A stretch of 53,877 bases of DNA from Bacteroidales bacterium (GTDB taxonomy: Bacteria > Bacteroidota > Bacteroidia > Bacteroidales > UBA932). Position 1 is the stretch's first letter. Each line of letters begins with the position of its first letter. The translations under genes and the position numbers were made by a program. Of the stretch, positions 6,844-19,243 are shown in pieces. The notes under the pieces were generated by a model. It was not told the DNA's origin. It searched no databases and saw only the letters and a program-made list of their open reading frames with translations. Location of the stretch: contig JAFYWC010000079.1 in assembly GCA_017546585.1 (NCBI GenBank), forward strand, positions 1 to 53,877, given 5' to 3'.

Positions 6844-9800
6844 TTAAATGATGCTGTTCAGTACGTGAAGTCTTCCGTCGTTGATGACCTTGAGGATGAG
6901 TTCTCCGAAGAGGGTGTTCTGCCAAGCGAACCACTCGCGAGTGAACACTTCGCTGTTGTCCTTGTGGAAGGACTCGTGCATAAATCCTGTGCCTGCGTCT
7001 GTTGTCATAAGCTGGCAGATGCAGTGCTGGATCTCTTCGTCGCAGTCAGATGTGAATGCTCTCATCATAATGCTCATAGGCCAGATCACCTCAGACCAGA
7101 TGTGCGGACCGCCGATGCCTTCGCCTGCAGGACCGCAGTGGAAATATGGATTAGCCTCGCTCCATACGAACTTTCTTGTGTTCTTGTAGATAGGGTCGTT
7201 CGCAGGAACGTCGCCGAGATAGCTCATAGCGAGAAGTGAAGGGACGTTTGCGTCATCCATAAGGAAGCTGCTGCCGAAGCCGTCCACCTCGAATGCATAG
7301 ATCTTTCCGAATTCAGGATGCTCAACCACTGCATACTCCTTGAGAGCCTGCTCCACTTCCGCAGCGAGTGCGAGGCACTCATTGGCCATCTCGGCCTCGC
7401 CGTTCACCTCTGTGAGGATCTCGGCAGCCTTGCGCAATGAACTGACTGCCATAAAGTTGGATGGTATGAGGAACTCGAATGTGGTAGCGTCGTCAGACGG
7501 ACGGAAAGACGATGCGATGAGTCCTACCGGATTCACAGGGTTGCCTCTTCCCACTACACACTTGGTATCGAGCTGCCTGTCGGTTGTGCGAAGGAACACA
7601 TAGCTGCCGTGCCCCTCCTTGCGCTGCTGCTCCTTGAGTGTAGCCAGGATCTTGCCCATAGCCTCCTTCCAGATGTCTCCGAACACAGATGCGTCTCCGC
7701 TGGTCTTCCAGTATTCGTAGGCAAGACGGATAGGGTAGCAGTGAGAGTCGATTTCCCATTTGCGCTCGAACACATACGGATTCGCCTCCGGCCAGTCGGT
7801 GCTGTTTGCTGCGCCTACCGGCTCTACGTTGAATGCGTTGGCATATGGGTCGATGCAGATGCATTTGAACTGTCTGTTGATCACGCCGGCGATCATTTCC
7901 TTGAGAGCCGCGTCCTCGTTCACATAGCGGACGTATGGCCACACCTGTGCACCTGAGTCGCGGAGCCACATAGCAGGGATGTCGCCTGTATATACGAATG
8001 TGTCAGGCTGTCCGTCCTTGCTCTCCACAGGGTGGACAGTAGTGTCGAGAGTGTTAGGGTAGCAGTTTGCGAACATCCACTTCAGACGTGGGTTCTCGAG
8101 CATTGCTGTAACCTTCTCGATCTCAGCCTCCACTGCCTCGGACACGAAGAGACGGTCCTCGGGAAGGGGACGCTGGTCCATATATTCCTCAGGCTCGTTT
8201 GCGCAGTACCATACCTTCGGCTCCGAGCCCATCCTGAGGACGAGCTCTCCGCCTGCGGCGATGTCCTTATGCTCGATATAGCCCTTTGTATATGCCTTTC
8301 CGTTGAGGGTGATGCTCTGGATGTAGCGGTTCTCCTTGCTGTTGTTCTCAGCAACCACCTTGAATGTGCCTCCTGCAACCTGGATTTCAGCGCTGTCAAA
8401 GAGAGGAGTACCGAACCAGTAGCGGCCCGATGCAGGCTCCACCTCGTAGAATCCGAGTGACGAGAGGATGTACCAAGATGACATCTGGCCTACGTCCTCG
8501 TTGCCTGAAAGTCCGTCAGGATTTGCGCTGTAGAGTGTGCTGAGCACCTCGCGCACCTTGTCTGCAGTCTTCCAAGGCTGACCTGCCATAGTGTAGAAAT
8601 AGAGGATGTGGTGGCTTGGCTCGTTGCCGTGTGCATACTGGCCGATGAGACCTGAGATGTCAGGTGAAGTCTCTGCGCCCTCGATTACAGAAGACACTGT
8701 GAAGAGGGAGTCGAGCTTGCCGAGTAAGGCCTCCTTTGTGCCGAAGCAGCTTACGAGACCTCTGAAGTCGTGAGGTACAAGCCAGGTGTACTGCCAGCCG
8801 TTGCCCTCGCAGTAGTCGTCAGCACGGTGAGTCGAAGCGAACGGGCTGTATTCCTTGCGGAATCTGCCCTTGCTGTCCTTGCCTCTGAGGAATCTGAGTT
8901 CCTGGTCAAACAGGCTTACATATGACTTGCTTCTGTTGAGGAAGTGCTGGTAGTCAGCCTCCTTGCCGAGAACCTTGGCTGCGTTTGCAAGAGCGCCGTC
9001 TGCAAGAGCATACTCGAGGTCGTAAGCGACAGACTCTCCGAAGAGGTCGCAAGGGATGTAGCCGTATTTCATTCTATGCTCCTGGCCTCTGTCAGGTCTG
9101 AGAGCGGATGCTTTCATAGCCTCGAACGCGAGTTCGTAGTCGAAGCCCTCGAGACCCTTCACGATCGCGTCAGCCACCGGCGGAATGCCAGGGTTGCCGA
9201 CCATACAGTCGGTCTCGCATCCGTGGAGATGCCATACAGGAAGCTTGCCCTGCTCCTTGTAGATGGCAAGCATAGTGTTGATGAAGTCAGTGTAACGCTC
9301 AGTCTGGAAGATGCTGTAGAGAGGCATAGCCGCTCTGTAAGTGTCCCAGAGTGAGAAAGTTGTGTATGTGCTGTAGCCAGGGTCGCCGTAGATCTCTCCG
9401 TCAGCGCCTCTGTAGCTTCCGTCCACGTCGCAGAATGTCGCAGGAGCGATCATAGCGTGGTAGAGTGCGGTGTAGAACACCTTGAGGTCTGTCTTGTCGG
9501 CGCTCTTCACGCTGATCTTCGAGAGTTCCTCGTTCCACGCCTTGTCAGCAGCCTTTGCAGTTGCCTCGAAGTCCCAGCCCTGGAGTTCAGCCTGCATATT
9601 TGCATATGCGCCCTCCATACTTACAGGTGAAAGAGCGACCTTCATAAGGATCTGCTCACCCTTCTCTGTGTCGAAGTCCGCCTTTGCGTAAAGAGGCATA
9701 TAATTCACGCTGTGTATGTGAAGATCGCTGAACGGCTTCGAGAACTCCGCATAGAAGTAGATTCTCTGAGCGTTGGCCCATCCGCTTGAATAGCGGTAAC

Positions 9801-10389
9801 CCTTCACTGCATTGTCTCCGCAGGCCTCGATGTATGTCTCTACCGGTCTGTCCCAGCAGCCTCCGTTGAGGAGGTCGATCACGATGCCTGCATCCTCTGA
9901 CTGAGGGAAGGTATATCTGTGGAGACCTACGCGGTTGGTGGCTGTAAGCTCGGCTGTGATTCCGTAACGTGTAAGCGGAACGCTGTAGTAACCTGGCTTC
10001 GCAACCTCCTTTGTGCGGTCTGCATATGACCAGAGACCGCTCGCCTGGTCGTCCTCTGTACCGCGGGCGAAAGTGAGGTCCTCTCCTGTTACTGGCATCA
10101 CTGTGATGTCGAAGAGGTCACCGATGCCGGTACCGCTGAGGTGGGTATGCGAGAATCCGATCACAGTCGAGTCGCTGTGGTGATAGCCCGAGCACCAGTC
10201 CCACTCCTGCGGGATGCTGGTCGGTCCGAGCTGAACGAGACCGAAAGGAACGTTCGCTCCCACGAACACGTGTCCGTGTCCGCCTGTTCCGATCTTCATA
10301 TCTACAAGTTCCGTGAAGTTGTCAACATTGCTCTGGGCTGAACATCCTGCCAGGATCAATGCTGCGAGTAATAATTTTATGTGGCGCAT
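6844..10389 (-). CDS. GH92-GH125 fusion: two alpha-mannosidases in one lipoprotein
   Basis: The 1181-residue protein has lipobox LAGC (Cys16). Residues about 25-735 are a complete GH92 domain, with GNPGIPPVADAI, EGNGWQYTW, HGNEPSHH (His587) and GNEDVGQMSSW. After a junction near residue 737, residues about 745-1175 form a GH125 (formerly DUF1237) domain, with the recognisable stretches MWLRDSGAQVWPY and WAWQNTLFGELI-like ending (here EWFAWQNTLFGELI). GH125 enzymes are metal-independent inverting exo-alpha-1,6-mannosidases. Both modules look intact, and no frameshift or internal stop separates them. The fusion would remove alpha-1,2 (or similar) caps and then the alpha-1,6 branch of high-mannose glycans in the periplasm. 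GH92 and GH125 are usually neighbouring separate genes of about 750 and 450-480 residues. The gene lies two bases before the first-copy GH92 gene. Confidence 0.92.
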   Translation of the reverse strand: MRHIKLLLAALILAGCSAQSNVDNFTELVDMKIGTGGHGHVFVGANVPFGLVQLGPTSIPQEWDWCSGYHHSDSTVIGFSHTHLSGTGIGDLFDITVMPVTGEDLTFARGTEDDQASGLWSYADRTKEVAKPGYYSVPLTRYGITAELTATNRVGLHRYTFPQSEDAGIVIDLLNGGCWDRPVETYIEACGDNAVKGYRYSSGWANAQRIYFYAEFSKPFSDLHIHSVNYMPLYAKADFDTEKGEQILMKVALSPVSMEGAYANMQAELQGWDFEATAKAADKAWNEELSKISVKSADKTDLKVFYTALYHAMIAPATFCDVDGSYRGADGEIYGDPGYSTYTTFSLWDTYRAAMPLYSIFQTERYTDFINTMLAIYKEQGKLPVWHLHGCETDCMVGNPGIPPVADAIVKGLEGFDYELAFEAMKASALRPDRGQEHRMKYGYIPCDLFGESVAYDLEYALADGALANAAKVLGKEADYQHFLNRSKSYVSLFDQELRFLRGKDSKGRFRKEYSPFASTHRADDYCEGNGWQYTWLVPHDFRGLVSCFGTKEALLGKLDSLFTVSSVIEGAETSPDISGLIGQYAHGNEPSHHILYFYTMAGQPWKTADKVREVLSTLYSANPDGLSGNEDVGQMSSWYILSSLGFYEVEPASGRYWFGTPLFDSAEIQVAGGTFKVVAENNSKENRYIQSITLNGKAYTKGYIEHKDIAAGGELVLRMGSEPKVWYCANEPEEYMDQRPLPEDRLFVSEAVEAEIEKVTAMLENPRLKWMFANCYPNTLDTTVHPVESKDGQPDTFVYTGDIPAMWLRDSGAQVWPYVRYVNEDAALKEMIAGVINRQFKCICIDPYANAFNVEPVGAANSTDWPEANPYVFERKWEIDSHCYPIRLAYEYWKTSGDASVFGDIWKEAMGKILATLKEQQRKEGHGSYVFLRTTDRQLDTKCVVGRGNPVNPVGLIASSFRPSDDATTFEFLIPSNFMAVSSLRKAAEILTEVNGEAEMANECLALAAEVEQALKEYAVVEHPEFGKIYAFEVDGFGSSFLMDDANVPSLLAMSYLGDVPANDPIYKNTRKFVWSEANPYFHCGPAGEGIGGPHIWSEVIWPMSIMMRAFTSDCDEEIQHCICQLMTTDAGTGFMHESFHKDNSEVFTREWFAWQNTLFGELILKVINDGRLHVLNSII

Positions 10390-10420
10390 AATTGTTTGAT
10401 TGTCAATGTTTTGTGTAAAG

Positions 10421-10446
10421 CTCCTGCCGTCTGAGGGGAGCAGGAG
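10421..10446 (-). other. Intercistronic inverted repeat between two GH92 genes
   Basis: CTCCTGC (10421-10427) pairs with GCAGGAG (10440-10446) in the 87-base spacer between the third-copy GH92 and the GH92-GH125 gene. A second small repeat (CTGATT/AATCAG, 10461-10480) overlaps the upstream stop codon. No U run follows, so these look more like mRNA-processing or stability elements than a terminator. Confidence 0.35.
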
Positions 10447-10476
10447 GGTTGTGTAAGTTGCTGATTCTCAGGCGAA

Positions 10477-12699
10477 TCAGCGCCACGGCATACGACCGCT
10501 GACGAGGTCTTTGTGGCTGATTCTGCCCTTCATCTTTGCTGTCTTGGTGATGACGAGTTTGTCGTTGCCGTTGCAGAAGGCCGGGTCGAGGGTGATCTCG
10601 ACACGGTCGAAGCGCGGAACGGTAAGGGTGTATGAAGGAGCGCCAGGGCAGTCAGGATAGAAGCCCATCATAGAGAACACGGCCCACGCCGACATCGTAC
10701 CGGTGTCGTCGTTGCCCGGAATTCCGTCCGGACGGGTGGTGTAGTGCTTGTCAAGAAGCTCGGAAACGATCTTGGCGGTTCTCCACTCTTCTCCCTTGAA
10801 GTAGCTGAAGAGGTATGGGTATGCAATGTCCGGCTCGTTCGCTGGATCGTAGAGGCCCTCGTCGAATACCTTCTGGAGCTTGTTCACGAACGCCTTGCGT
10901 CCTCCCATAAGCTTGGCGAGGCCGAGCACATCGTGAGGGACGTAGAAGGTGTAGTTCCAGGCGCTTCCTTCGTGGAATCCAGGTACCGGCTCGAAGTTCT
11001 CGCCCTGACGCGGGTTGAACGGCTCAAGGAATGTGCCGTCTGCGTTCAGAGGTCTGAGCGTGCCGAATGTCGGACAGTAGTAGTGTTTGTACTGGAGAGA
11101 CTGGGCGCGGAACTTCGCGGCGTCATCGGCGTAGCCGAGGTCGGCGGCGAGAAGCGACAGCGCATAGTCTGCGATGTAGTACTCGAGAGCGTGTGACACA
11201 GAGTTGTCTCCCGAAGCGTCAGCCGAGTAGAAGCCGAGAGGGACATAGCCCTTCTCAAGGTATGGGTCGATGTCCGGACGCATAAGGTTGTCTGCGCTCG
11301 GAGTAGTGGCCGACTTCACGAATGCCGCATATGCAGTCTCGATGTCGAAGTCGCGGAGGCCTTTGAGCCAGGTGTCTGCGATCACCGGAATCGAAGGGTC
11401 TCCCTCCATTGTAAATGTCTCACGGCCAAAGAGTTCCCACTTAGGCATCCAGCCCCATTCCCTATAGATGTCGATCATAGAGCGGACCATATCCATCTGT
11501 CTTTCAGGATATACGAGGGTCATCAGCTGATGAAGGTTGCGGTATGTGTCCCACAACGAGAACACGCTGTAGCGGTTCTGTCCCGAAGGTACGCGGCCTA
11601 CGCCGTCGTTCTCCATAAGAGGGTACTCTCCGTTTACGTCGTTGAGGATGCTAGGGTGGATGAGAGCGTGGTAAAGAGCAGAGTAGAACACTTCCTTGTC
11701 GCGCTCTGAGCCGCCCTCCACCTTGATGCGTCCGAGATCTGCCTCCCAGGCAGCCTCTGCTTCCGCACGTATGGCCTCGAAGTTCGAGACTCCCGGCTGA
11801 AGACGTGCCTGCTCAGCCTCAAGATTCTCCCACGCGTTCTCGCAGCTGACGAACGAAACTCCCATCTGGAGTTCCACAGCCTCGCCCTCAGCAGTCTCGA
11901 AAGAGAACCAGTATCCGATCTCGTCGCCGGCGATCTCACGGCCGTAACGCTGATAGATCTTGTATGTGCCGTCGTCCGGTGTCCACTCTGCCTCCACTCC
12001 GGTGAGAAGCGGCTGCTTCTTCCAGAAGCCTCCCTTCGAAGGGACCTTGTTGATGCGGATGGCGAAATAGACAGGGAACACAGCCTGCGGATTGTAGCAG
12101 AATGTGCCGGCGAGCCTCATTCCTTCGATCTCGGTCTCGCTGATCTTGCGGAGCCAGGCTCCGCTCTCGTTGGTGAGGCCGTCGCCGAAGTTGACGAGGA
12201 TGTTGCCCTGACCTTCAGGGAAGGTGTAACGCTCGATGGATGTGCGGGTGGTGGCGCTGGCCTCGGCCTTGATGCCGTATGCGACCAGTTCGCATCCGTA
12301 ATATCCAGGTCTTGCAGTCTCTGCAACAGCCTCTGATCCATACATATGGTAGTCCACATTCAGGGCGCCGGCTGTAGGCATAGTGAGCGCAAGTCCCACC
12401 TCCGGACAGCCCACTCCGCTGAGGTTGATGTGGGAGAAGCCTGTGAAGAAACTGTTGTCGGAAGAATACGGTGTGCTCCACCATCTGCTATCCTTGTCCC
12501 ATACGTTTGTGTCAGAGCCCATTACATTGAACGGGGTCACCGACATCATTCCGTTTGGACGGATCGCTCCAGGGTTGGTCGTGCCGAAGTTGCTGGTGCC
12601 GATAAATGGGTTTACATAGTCAATAATTCTGCTCTCACCGGCATAGATGAGCGTAGCCGGCAAGAGCAGAACATAGACCAGAAGTCGTGTTAATCTCAT
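10477..12699 (-). CDS. GH92 alpha-mannosidase, third copy
   Basis: The 740-residue protein has an ordinary signal peptide ([20 protein letters not shown], cleavage near residue 20, no lipobox Cys), so it should be a soluble periplasmic enzyme unlike the other two GH92 copies. It carries GH92 motifs: an N-terminal domain with NPFIGTSNFGTTNPGA and HINLSGVGCPEVG, then a catalytic domain with EGSAWNYTF and GNDDTGTMSAW. The position matching HGNEP reads ANEPDIAYPYLF (Glu622), and the tryptophan motif is WNYTF rather than WQYTW. It therefore belongs to a different GH92 subgroup and may act on another linkage. Its ATG overlaps the GH130 stop by one base (TAATG), so translation is coupled. Family assignment is certain; specificity is not. 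Confidence 0.9.
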   Translation of the reverse strand: MRLTRLLVYVLLLPATLIYAGESRIIDYVNPFIGTSNFGTTNPGAIRPNGMMSVTPFNVMGSDTNVWDKDSRWWSTPYSSDNSFFTGFSHINLSGVGCPEVGLALTMPTAGALNVDYHMYGSEAVAETARPGYYGCELVAYGIKAEASATTRTSIERYTFPEGQGNILVNFGDGLTNESGAWLRKISETEIEGMRLAGTFCYNPQAVFPVYFAIRINKVPSKGGFWKKQPLLTGVEAEWTPDDGTYKIYQRYGREIAGDEIGYWFSFETAEGEAVELQMGVSFVSCENAWENLEAEQARLQPGVSNFEAIRAEAEAAWEADLGRIKVEGGSERDKEVFYSALYHALIHPSILNDVNGEYPLMENDGVGRVPSGQNRYSVFSLWDTYRNLHQLMTLVYPERQMDMVRSMIDIYREWGWMPKWELFGRETFTMEGDPSIPVIADTWLKGLRDFDIETAYAAFVKSATTPSADNLMRPDIDPYLEKGYVPLGFYSADASGDNSVSHALEYYIADYALSLLAADLGYADDAAKFRAQSLQYKHYYCPTFGTLRPLNADGTFLEPFNPRQGENFEPVPGFHEGSAWNYTFYVPHDVLGLAKLMGGRKAFVNKLQKVFDEGLYDPANEPDIAYPYLFSYFKGEEWRTAKIVSELLDKHYTTRPDGIPGNDDTGTMSAWAVFSMMGFYPDCPGAPSYTLTVPRFDRVEITLDPAFCNGNDKLVITKTAKMKGRISHKDLVSGRMPWR

Positions 12700-13727
12700 T
12701 ATTTTACGATTGAAGTCTTCTTAGTGAATTCGATGATTTCGTCGATGTATCCGAATGCAACTCCGACAACTGTGTCGGCAGCTCCGTAGTAAACGGCGAT
12801 GCGGCCTGTCTCAGGATCGTGGAGTGCTGCGCAAGGGAAGCATACGTTAGGAACATCTCCTGTGCACTCGTAAAGTGTCTCAGGGTGGAGGAGGTAAGGA
12901 CCTGTGCGTGCGATCACCTTCCAAGGCTGCTCGAGGTCAAGCAGGGCTGCACCAAACGAGTAGTTATATCCCTGGCAGGTGCGGTGTACACCGTGATAGA
13001 ACATAAGCCATCCCTCTGAAGTCTCGATAGGAATAGGACCTGCACCCACCTTGCAGCACTGCCAAGCGCTGTCCTCGAAATCAGACGGTCCCATCACGAA
13101 GCGGTGTCTGCCCCAGAACTCAAGGTCAGGTGACTCCGAGTAGAAGATGTCGCCGAATGGTGTGTGACCTGTGTCTGATGGACGTGAAAGGAGGGCGTAA
13201 TTACCGTTGATCTTGCGTGGGAACATCACACCGTTACGGTTGTAAGGGAGGAATGCGTTCTCAAGCTGGTGGAAGGTCTTGAAATCCTTTGTCCATGCAA
13301 CTCCGATGGTAGGGCCGTGGTAGCCGTTGCACCAGGTCACATAGTACTTGTCGTCGATCTTGCACACGCGTGGGTCGTATCCGTATACCCACTCTCCAAC
13401 CTCAGGGATGTCGCAGTCGAACTTGAGTGTCTCAGGATTAAGCTCCCAGTTGATACCATCCTTTGAGAAACCTACGTGAAGAGTCATACGGATGTTTGTG
13501 TCGTCAACGCGGAACACTCCGGCATAACCGTCCTCGAAAGGAACCACTGCAGAGTTGAAGATGCTGTTTGAGTTAGGTAGGAGATTGCGTGGAATCACAG
13601 GGTTTCCAGAATATCTCCACATTACGTTCTTGCATCCTTCCGGACGCTCTTCCCAAGGCATATCAGGCATAGGGTTGCCGACGATCTTAAGTTCTTTGTT
13701 CATATCTTTAAGAGTTTTTGTTTTCAT
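12699..13727 (-). CDS. GH130 beta-1,4-mannosyl-N-acetylglucosamine phosphorylase
   Basis: The 342-residue protein has no signal peptide and is therefore cytoplasmic. It has the five-bladed propeller motifs of GH130: [34 protein letters not shown] (with the likely proton donor Asp118), GHTPFGD and [12 protein letters not shown]130 phosphorylases of N-glycan loci cleave Man-beta-1,4-GlcNAc with phosphate to mannose 1-phosphate and GlcNAc, the last step of N-glycan core breakdown. It is the first gene of the minus-strand operon, and the promoter region is at 13817-13824. The start could also be the ATG nine codons in (MNKELK). The neighbourhood of three GH92 modules and a kinase supports the N-glycan disaccharide over plant mannan as substrate, although the exact GH130 subgroup was not computed. 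Confidence 0.9.
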   Translation of the reverse strand: MKTKTLKDMNKELKIVGNPMPDMPWEERPEGCKNVMWRYSGNPVIPRNLLPNSNSIFNSAVVPFEDGYAGVFRVDDTNIRMTLHVGFSKDGINWELNPETLKFDCDIPEVGEWVYGYDPRVCKIDDKYYVTWCNGYHGPTIGVAWTKDFKTFHQLENAFLPYNRNGVMFPRKINGNYALLSRPSDTGHTPFGDIFYSESPDLEFWGRHRFVMGPSDFEDSAWQCCKVGAGPIPIETSEGWLMFYHGVHRTCQGYNYSFGAALLDLEQPWKVIARTGPYLLHPETLYECTGDVPNVCFPCAALHDPETGRIAVYYGAADTVVGVAFGYIDEIIEFTKKTSIVK

Positions 13728-13794
13728 TGAAAGGTATCACCCTGCTGAGGATGAATACAGGGATTGTTTGTTTTGATTGACATATCTTGTTATG

Positions 13795-13806
13795 CTTATG
13801 CATAAG
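13795..13806. promoter_or_regulatory. Perfect 12-bp palindrome in a divergent promoter region
   Basis: CTTATGCATAAG is its own reverse complement. It lies just downstream of the minus-strand -7 element at 13817-13824, so it would sit at about the transcription start of the GH130 operon. This is a plausible operator for a dimeric regulator, but no such regulator is encoded in the window and chance palindromes occur in AT-rich DNA. Confidence 0.4.
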
Positions 13807-13816
13807 TTAAAACATA

Positions 13817-13824
13817 CAAATATA
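13817..13824 (-). promoter_or_regulatory. -7 element for the GH130-GH92-ROK operon
   Basis: The minus strand reads TATATTTG, a full match to TAnnTTTG, about 90 bases before the GH130 start. No clear -33 TTTG is present at the usual spacing, which may mean activator dependence. Confidence 0.55.
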
Positions 13825-13906
13825 CATAATCTTTTAGTATTTTGAAAATGATTGACATCAATGCCCCGAAACGCTAAAATCTTTAGATTTTATGGTGAAA
13901 AGTTGC

Positions 13907-13914
13907 TAATTTTG
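13907..13914 (+). promoter_or_regulatory. -7 element for the GH2-GH20-GH33 operon
   Basis: TAATTTTG matches TAnnTTTG and lies 24 bases before the GH2 start codon. The -33 region is AT-rich (TTTAGATTTTATGG) without a good match. The 211-base interval 13728-13938 is thus a divergent promoter region serving two glycosidase operons. Confidence 0.6.
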
Positions 13915-13938
13915 CATTTATAGGTAATCTTTATATAA

Positions 13939-16979
<3,041 letters not shown>

Positions 16980-16980
<1 letters not shown>

Positions 16981-19229
16981 TGAAAAGAATCTTTTTATCC
17001 CTTGCTTTTGCAGTGGCATTGTGCTCTTGCGCAAGAAACCCGCAGCCTGAAATCATCCCTATGCCTTCAAAGGTGCGGATGGGCTCAGGTCATTATGAAC
17101 TTGCTTCAGCATACACAGTAGCATGCCAGGACAGCTCGCTTCTTGCTCTGGAGGATTTCATCAATATGAATCTGGCATCTGCCGGACAGGCTGATATGCT
17201 GGTCGGAACTGATGCGGACATCACATTCGCAATAGATCCATCGTGTCAGGACGGAGGATATGTCCTTTCGGTGACCAGGAAGGGTATCAGCGTCAAGGCT
17301 GCCTCATATCCGGCGGCTGTTGCAGCTGTAGCAACCCTCGGTCAGTCAGTGGACGGCAATTCTGTGCCATATATGAAGATACAGGACTCTCCAAGGTTTG
17401 AGTGGAGGGGATTCATGCTTGACGTTTCAAGACATTTCTTCACAAAGGAAGAGGTCAAGAAGATCATCGCCAAGATGGCTCAATACAAGTTCAATAAGTT
17501 CCACTGGCATCTTACAGACGATCAGGGTTGGAGAGTGGAAATCAAGGCTTATCCTGAACTGACACTCAGGGGCGGATTCCGCGATCCTCTCACTCACAAC
17601 CACGACATTGACCTTGCAGGACGCGTCGAGAAGAACAATGATCTTACAAGCGTTCTTCCTGCTGACAGACTTATTCAGAAGGATGGCAAGACACTTTATG
17701 GAGGATACTATACTCAGGACGACATCCGTGAGGTAGTAGCATTTGCAGCTTCCCTGGGAATCGATGTGATTCCAGAGGTAGACATGCCTGGACACTCTCT
17801 CAAGATCATCGAGAGTTTCCCGCATCTTTGCTGCAAGGGTACAGCTTCGTGGGGCAAGGACTTCTCTGTTCCGCTCTGTCCGGGCAACGACCAGACACTT
17901 GAGTTCGCCAAGACAGTCTATAGCGAGATCTTCGAACTTTTCCCATATGACTACGTACACCTTGGTGCTGACGAAGTTGAGAAGTCGCATTGGATAGCGT
18001 GCCCTAAGTGTCAGGCAAGAAAGGCAGAATATAGTCTTGCTGACGAGTCTGATCTTCAGGATTGGTTCGTGAAGGAACTTGAGAACTTCTTCTTGGAGAA
18101 TGGCAAGACTATGATCGGATGGGACGAGATTGCTGCAAAGTCAAGTCTTTCTGGAAGCGCAGTTGTGGAATGGTGGAGATCATGGTCTCCAGCCACCAAG
18201 AAGAATGCAGCAGAGAACGGTAACAAGATTATCCTCTGTCCAAATGAGTACTATTATATGGATGTCGATCAGAACAGGAACTCGCTTATGAAGGTCTATA
18301 GGTATGAACCGATAGACGAGATCCTCAAGCCTTTCGAGGACCAGGTTCTTGGTAGCCACGGTAATCTCTGGACAGAGTGGGTGGCGTCATTCGAGGCTGC
18401 CGGCCACAGATATTTCCCAAGAATGTTCGCAATCAGCGAACTTAACTGGTCCGATCCTTCGTCTCGCGATGAGGCTGGCTTCCTTTCAAGAGTGATTACC
18501 CATCTGAGAAAGCTTGATGCGGAAGGCTGGAACTACCGTATGCCCGATCTTGACGGCATCTATGACCAAAATGTGTTCATAGATTCTGCAGTTGTTTCAG
18601 TGACTAAGGCTTTTGACGAGATTGTAGTTCGATATACTGTAGACGGAACGGTTCCTACTATTGACTCACAGGTTTATACAGAGCCGATCGTGATCGACAG
18701 CGACTGTACCTTCAAGTTCAGACAGTTTACCTCTACTGGCATCGGAGGCGAGACAGCTGTGGCTGTGTTTAAGTCGGTTGACTATGCAGAGCCTGTGCAG
18801 GTAGACGGACTGGAGCCAGGTCTTCTTGTCCGCTGGTTCAACGGAACTTATACAATGTGTGACGAGATCCCTCAGGAAGGCTGGGATGAGGAATATGTAA
18901 GCCCTGTTATGGGTTATCCTGTCCAGCCGAAGAACGATATAGGACTTGTTGTCGAGGGTTATCTTGAGATTCCTCAGGACGGCATCTGGTCTTTCTATGC
19001 GTATACAGACGACGGCGCCATAATGTCAGTTGCCGGCCAGGAGGTTGTCCTCAACGACGGACTCCACTCACGATCTGAAAAGACAGGTCAGGCAGCCCTC
19101 AGAAAGGGATTCCATCCAATCAGTATGAAGTATTTCGACCAGGGCGGCGGAATCCTTGAGGCAGGCTTCATCCTCGAAGACGGCACGCGTGTACCGTTCA
19201 AGCCTGAGCAGCTTTGGCATAAAAAGTAA
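16980..19229 (+). CDS. GH20 beta-N-acetylhexosaminidase with C-terminal PA14-like domain
   Basis: The 749-residue lipoprotein has lipobox LCSC (Cys17). An N-terminal GH20b domain (about 20-125) is followed by the TIM barrel (about 135-500), with FMLDVSRHF, KFHWHLTDDQGWR and the catalytic pair Asp331-Glu332 in HLGADEVEK. The C-terminal part has a short chitobiase-C-like domain (about 530-605) and a PA14-like domain (about 615-749, YTDDGAIMSVAG), a likely carbohydrate-binding module. The enzyme removes terminal beta-GlcNAc or GalNAc by substrate-assisted catalysis. It is coupled to the GH2 gene by a TAATG overlap and lies 14 bases before the sialidase gene. Confidence 0.93.
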
Positions 19230-19243
19230 TCAATAAGATACCT

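Noticed and set aside
10421-10480. Terminator between the third-copy GH92 and the fusion gene
   Set aside because: The stems are short and no T run follows on the minus strand; the genes on both sides read as one operon.
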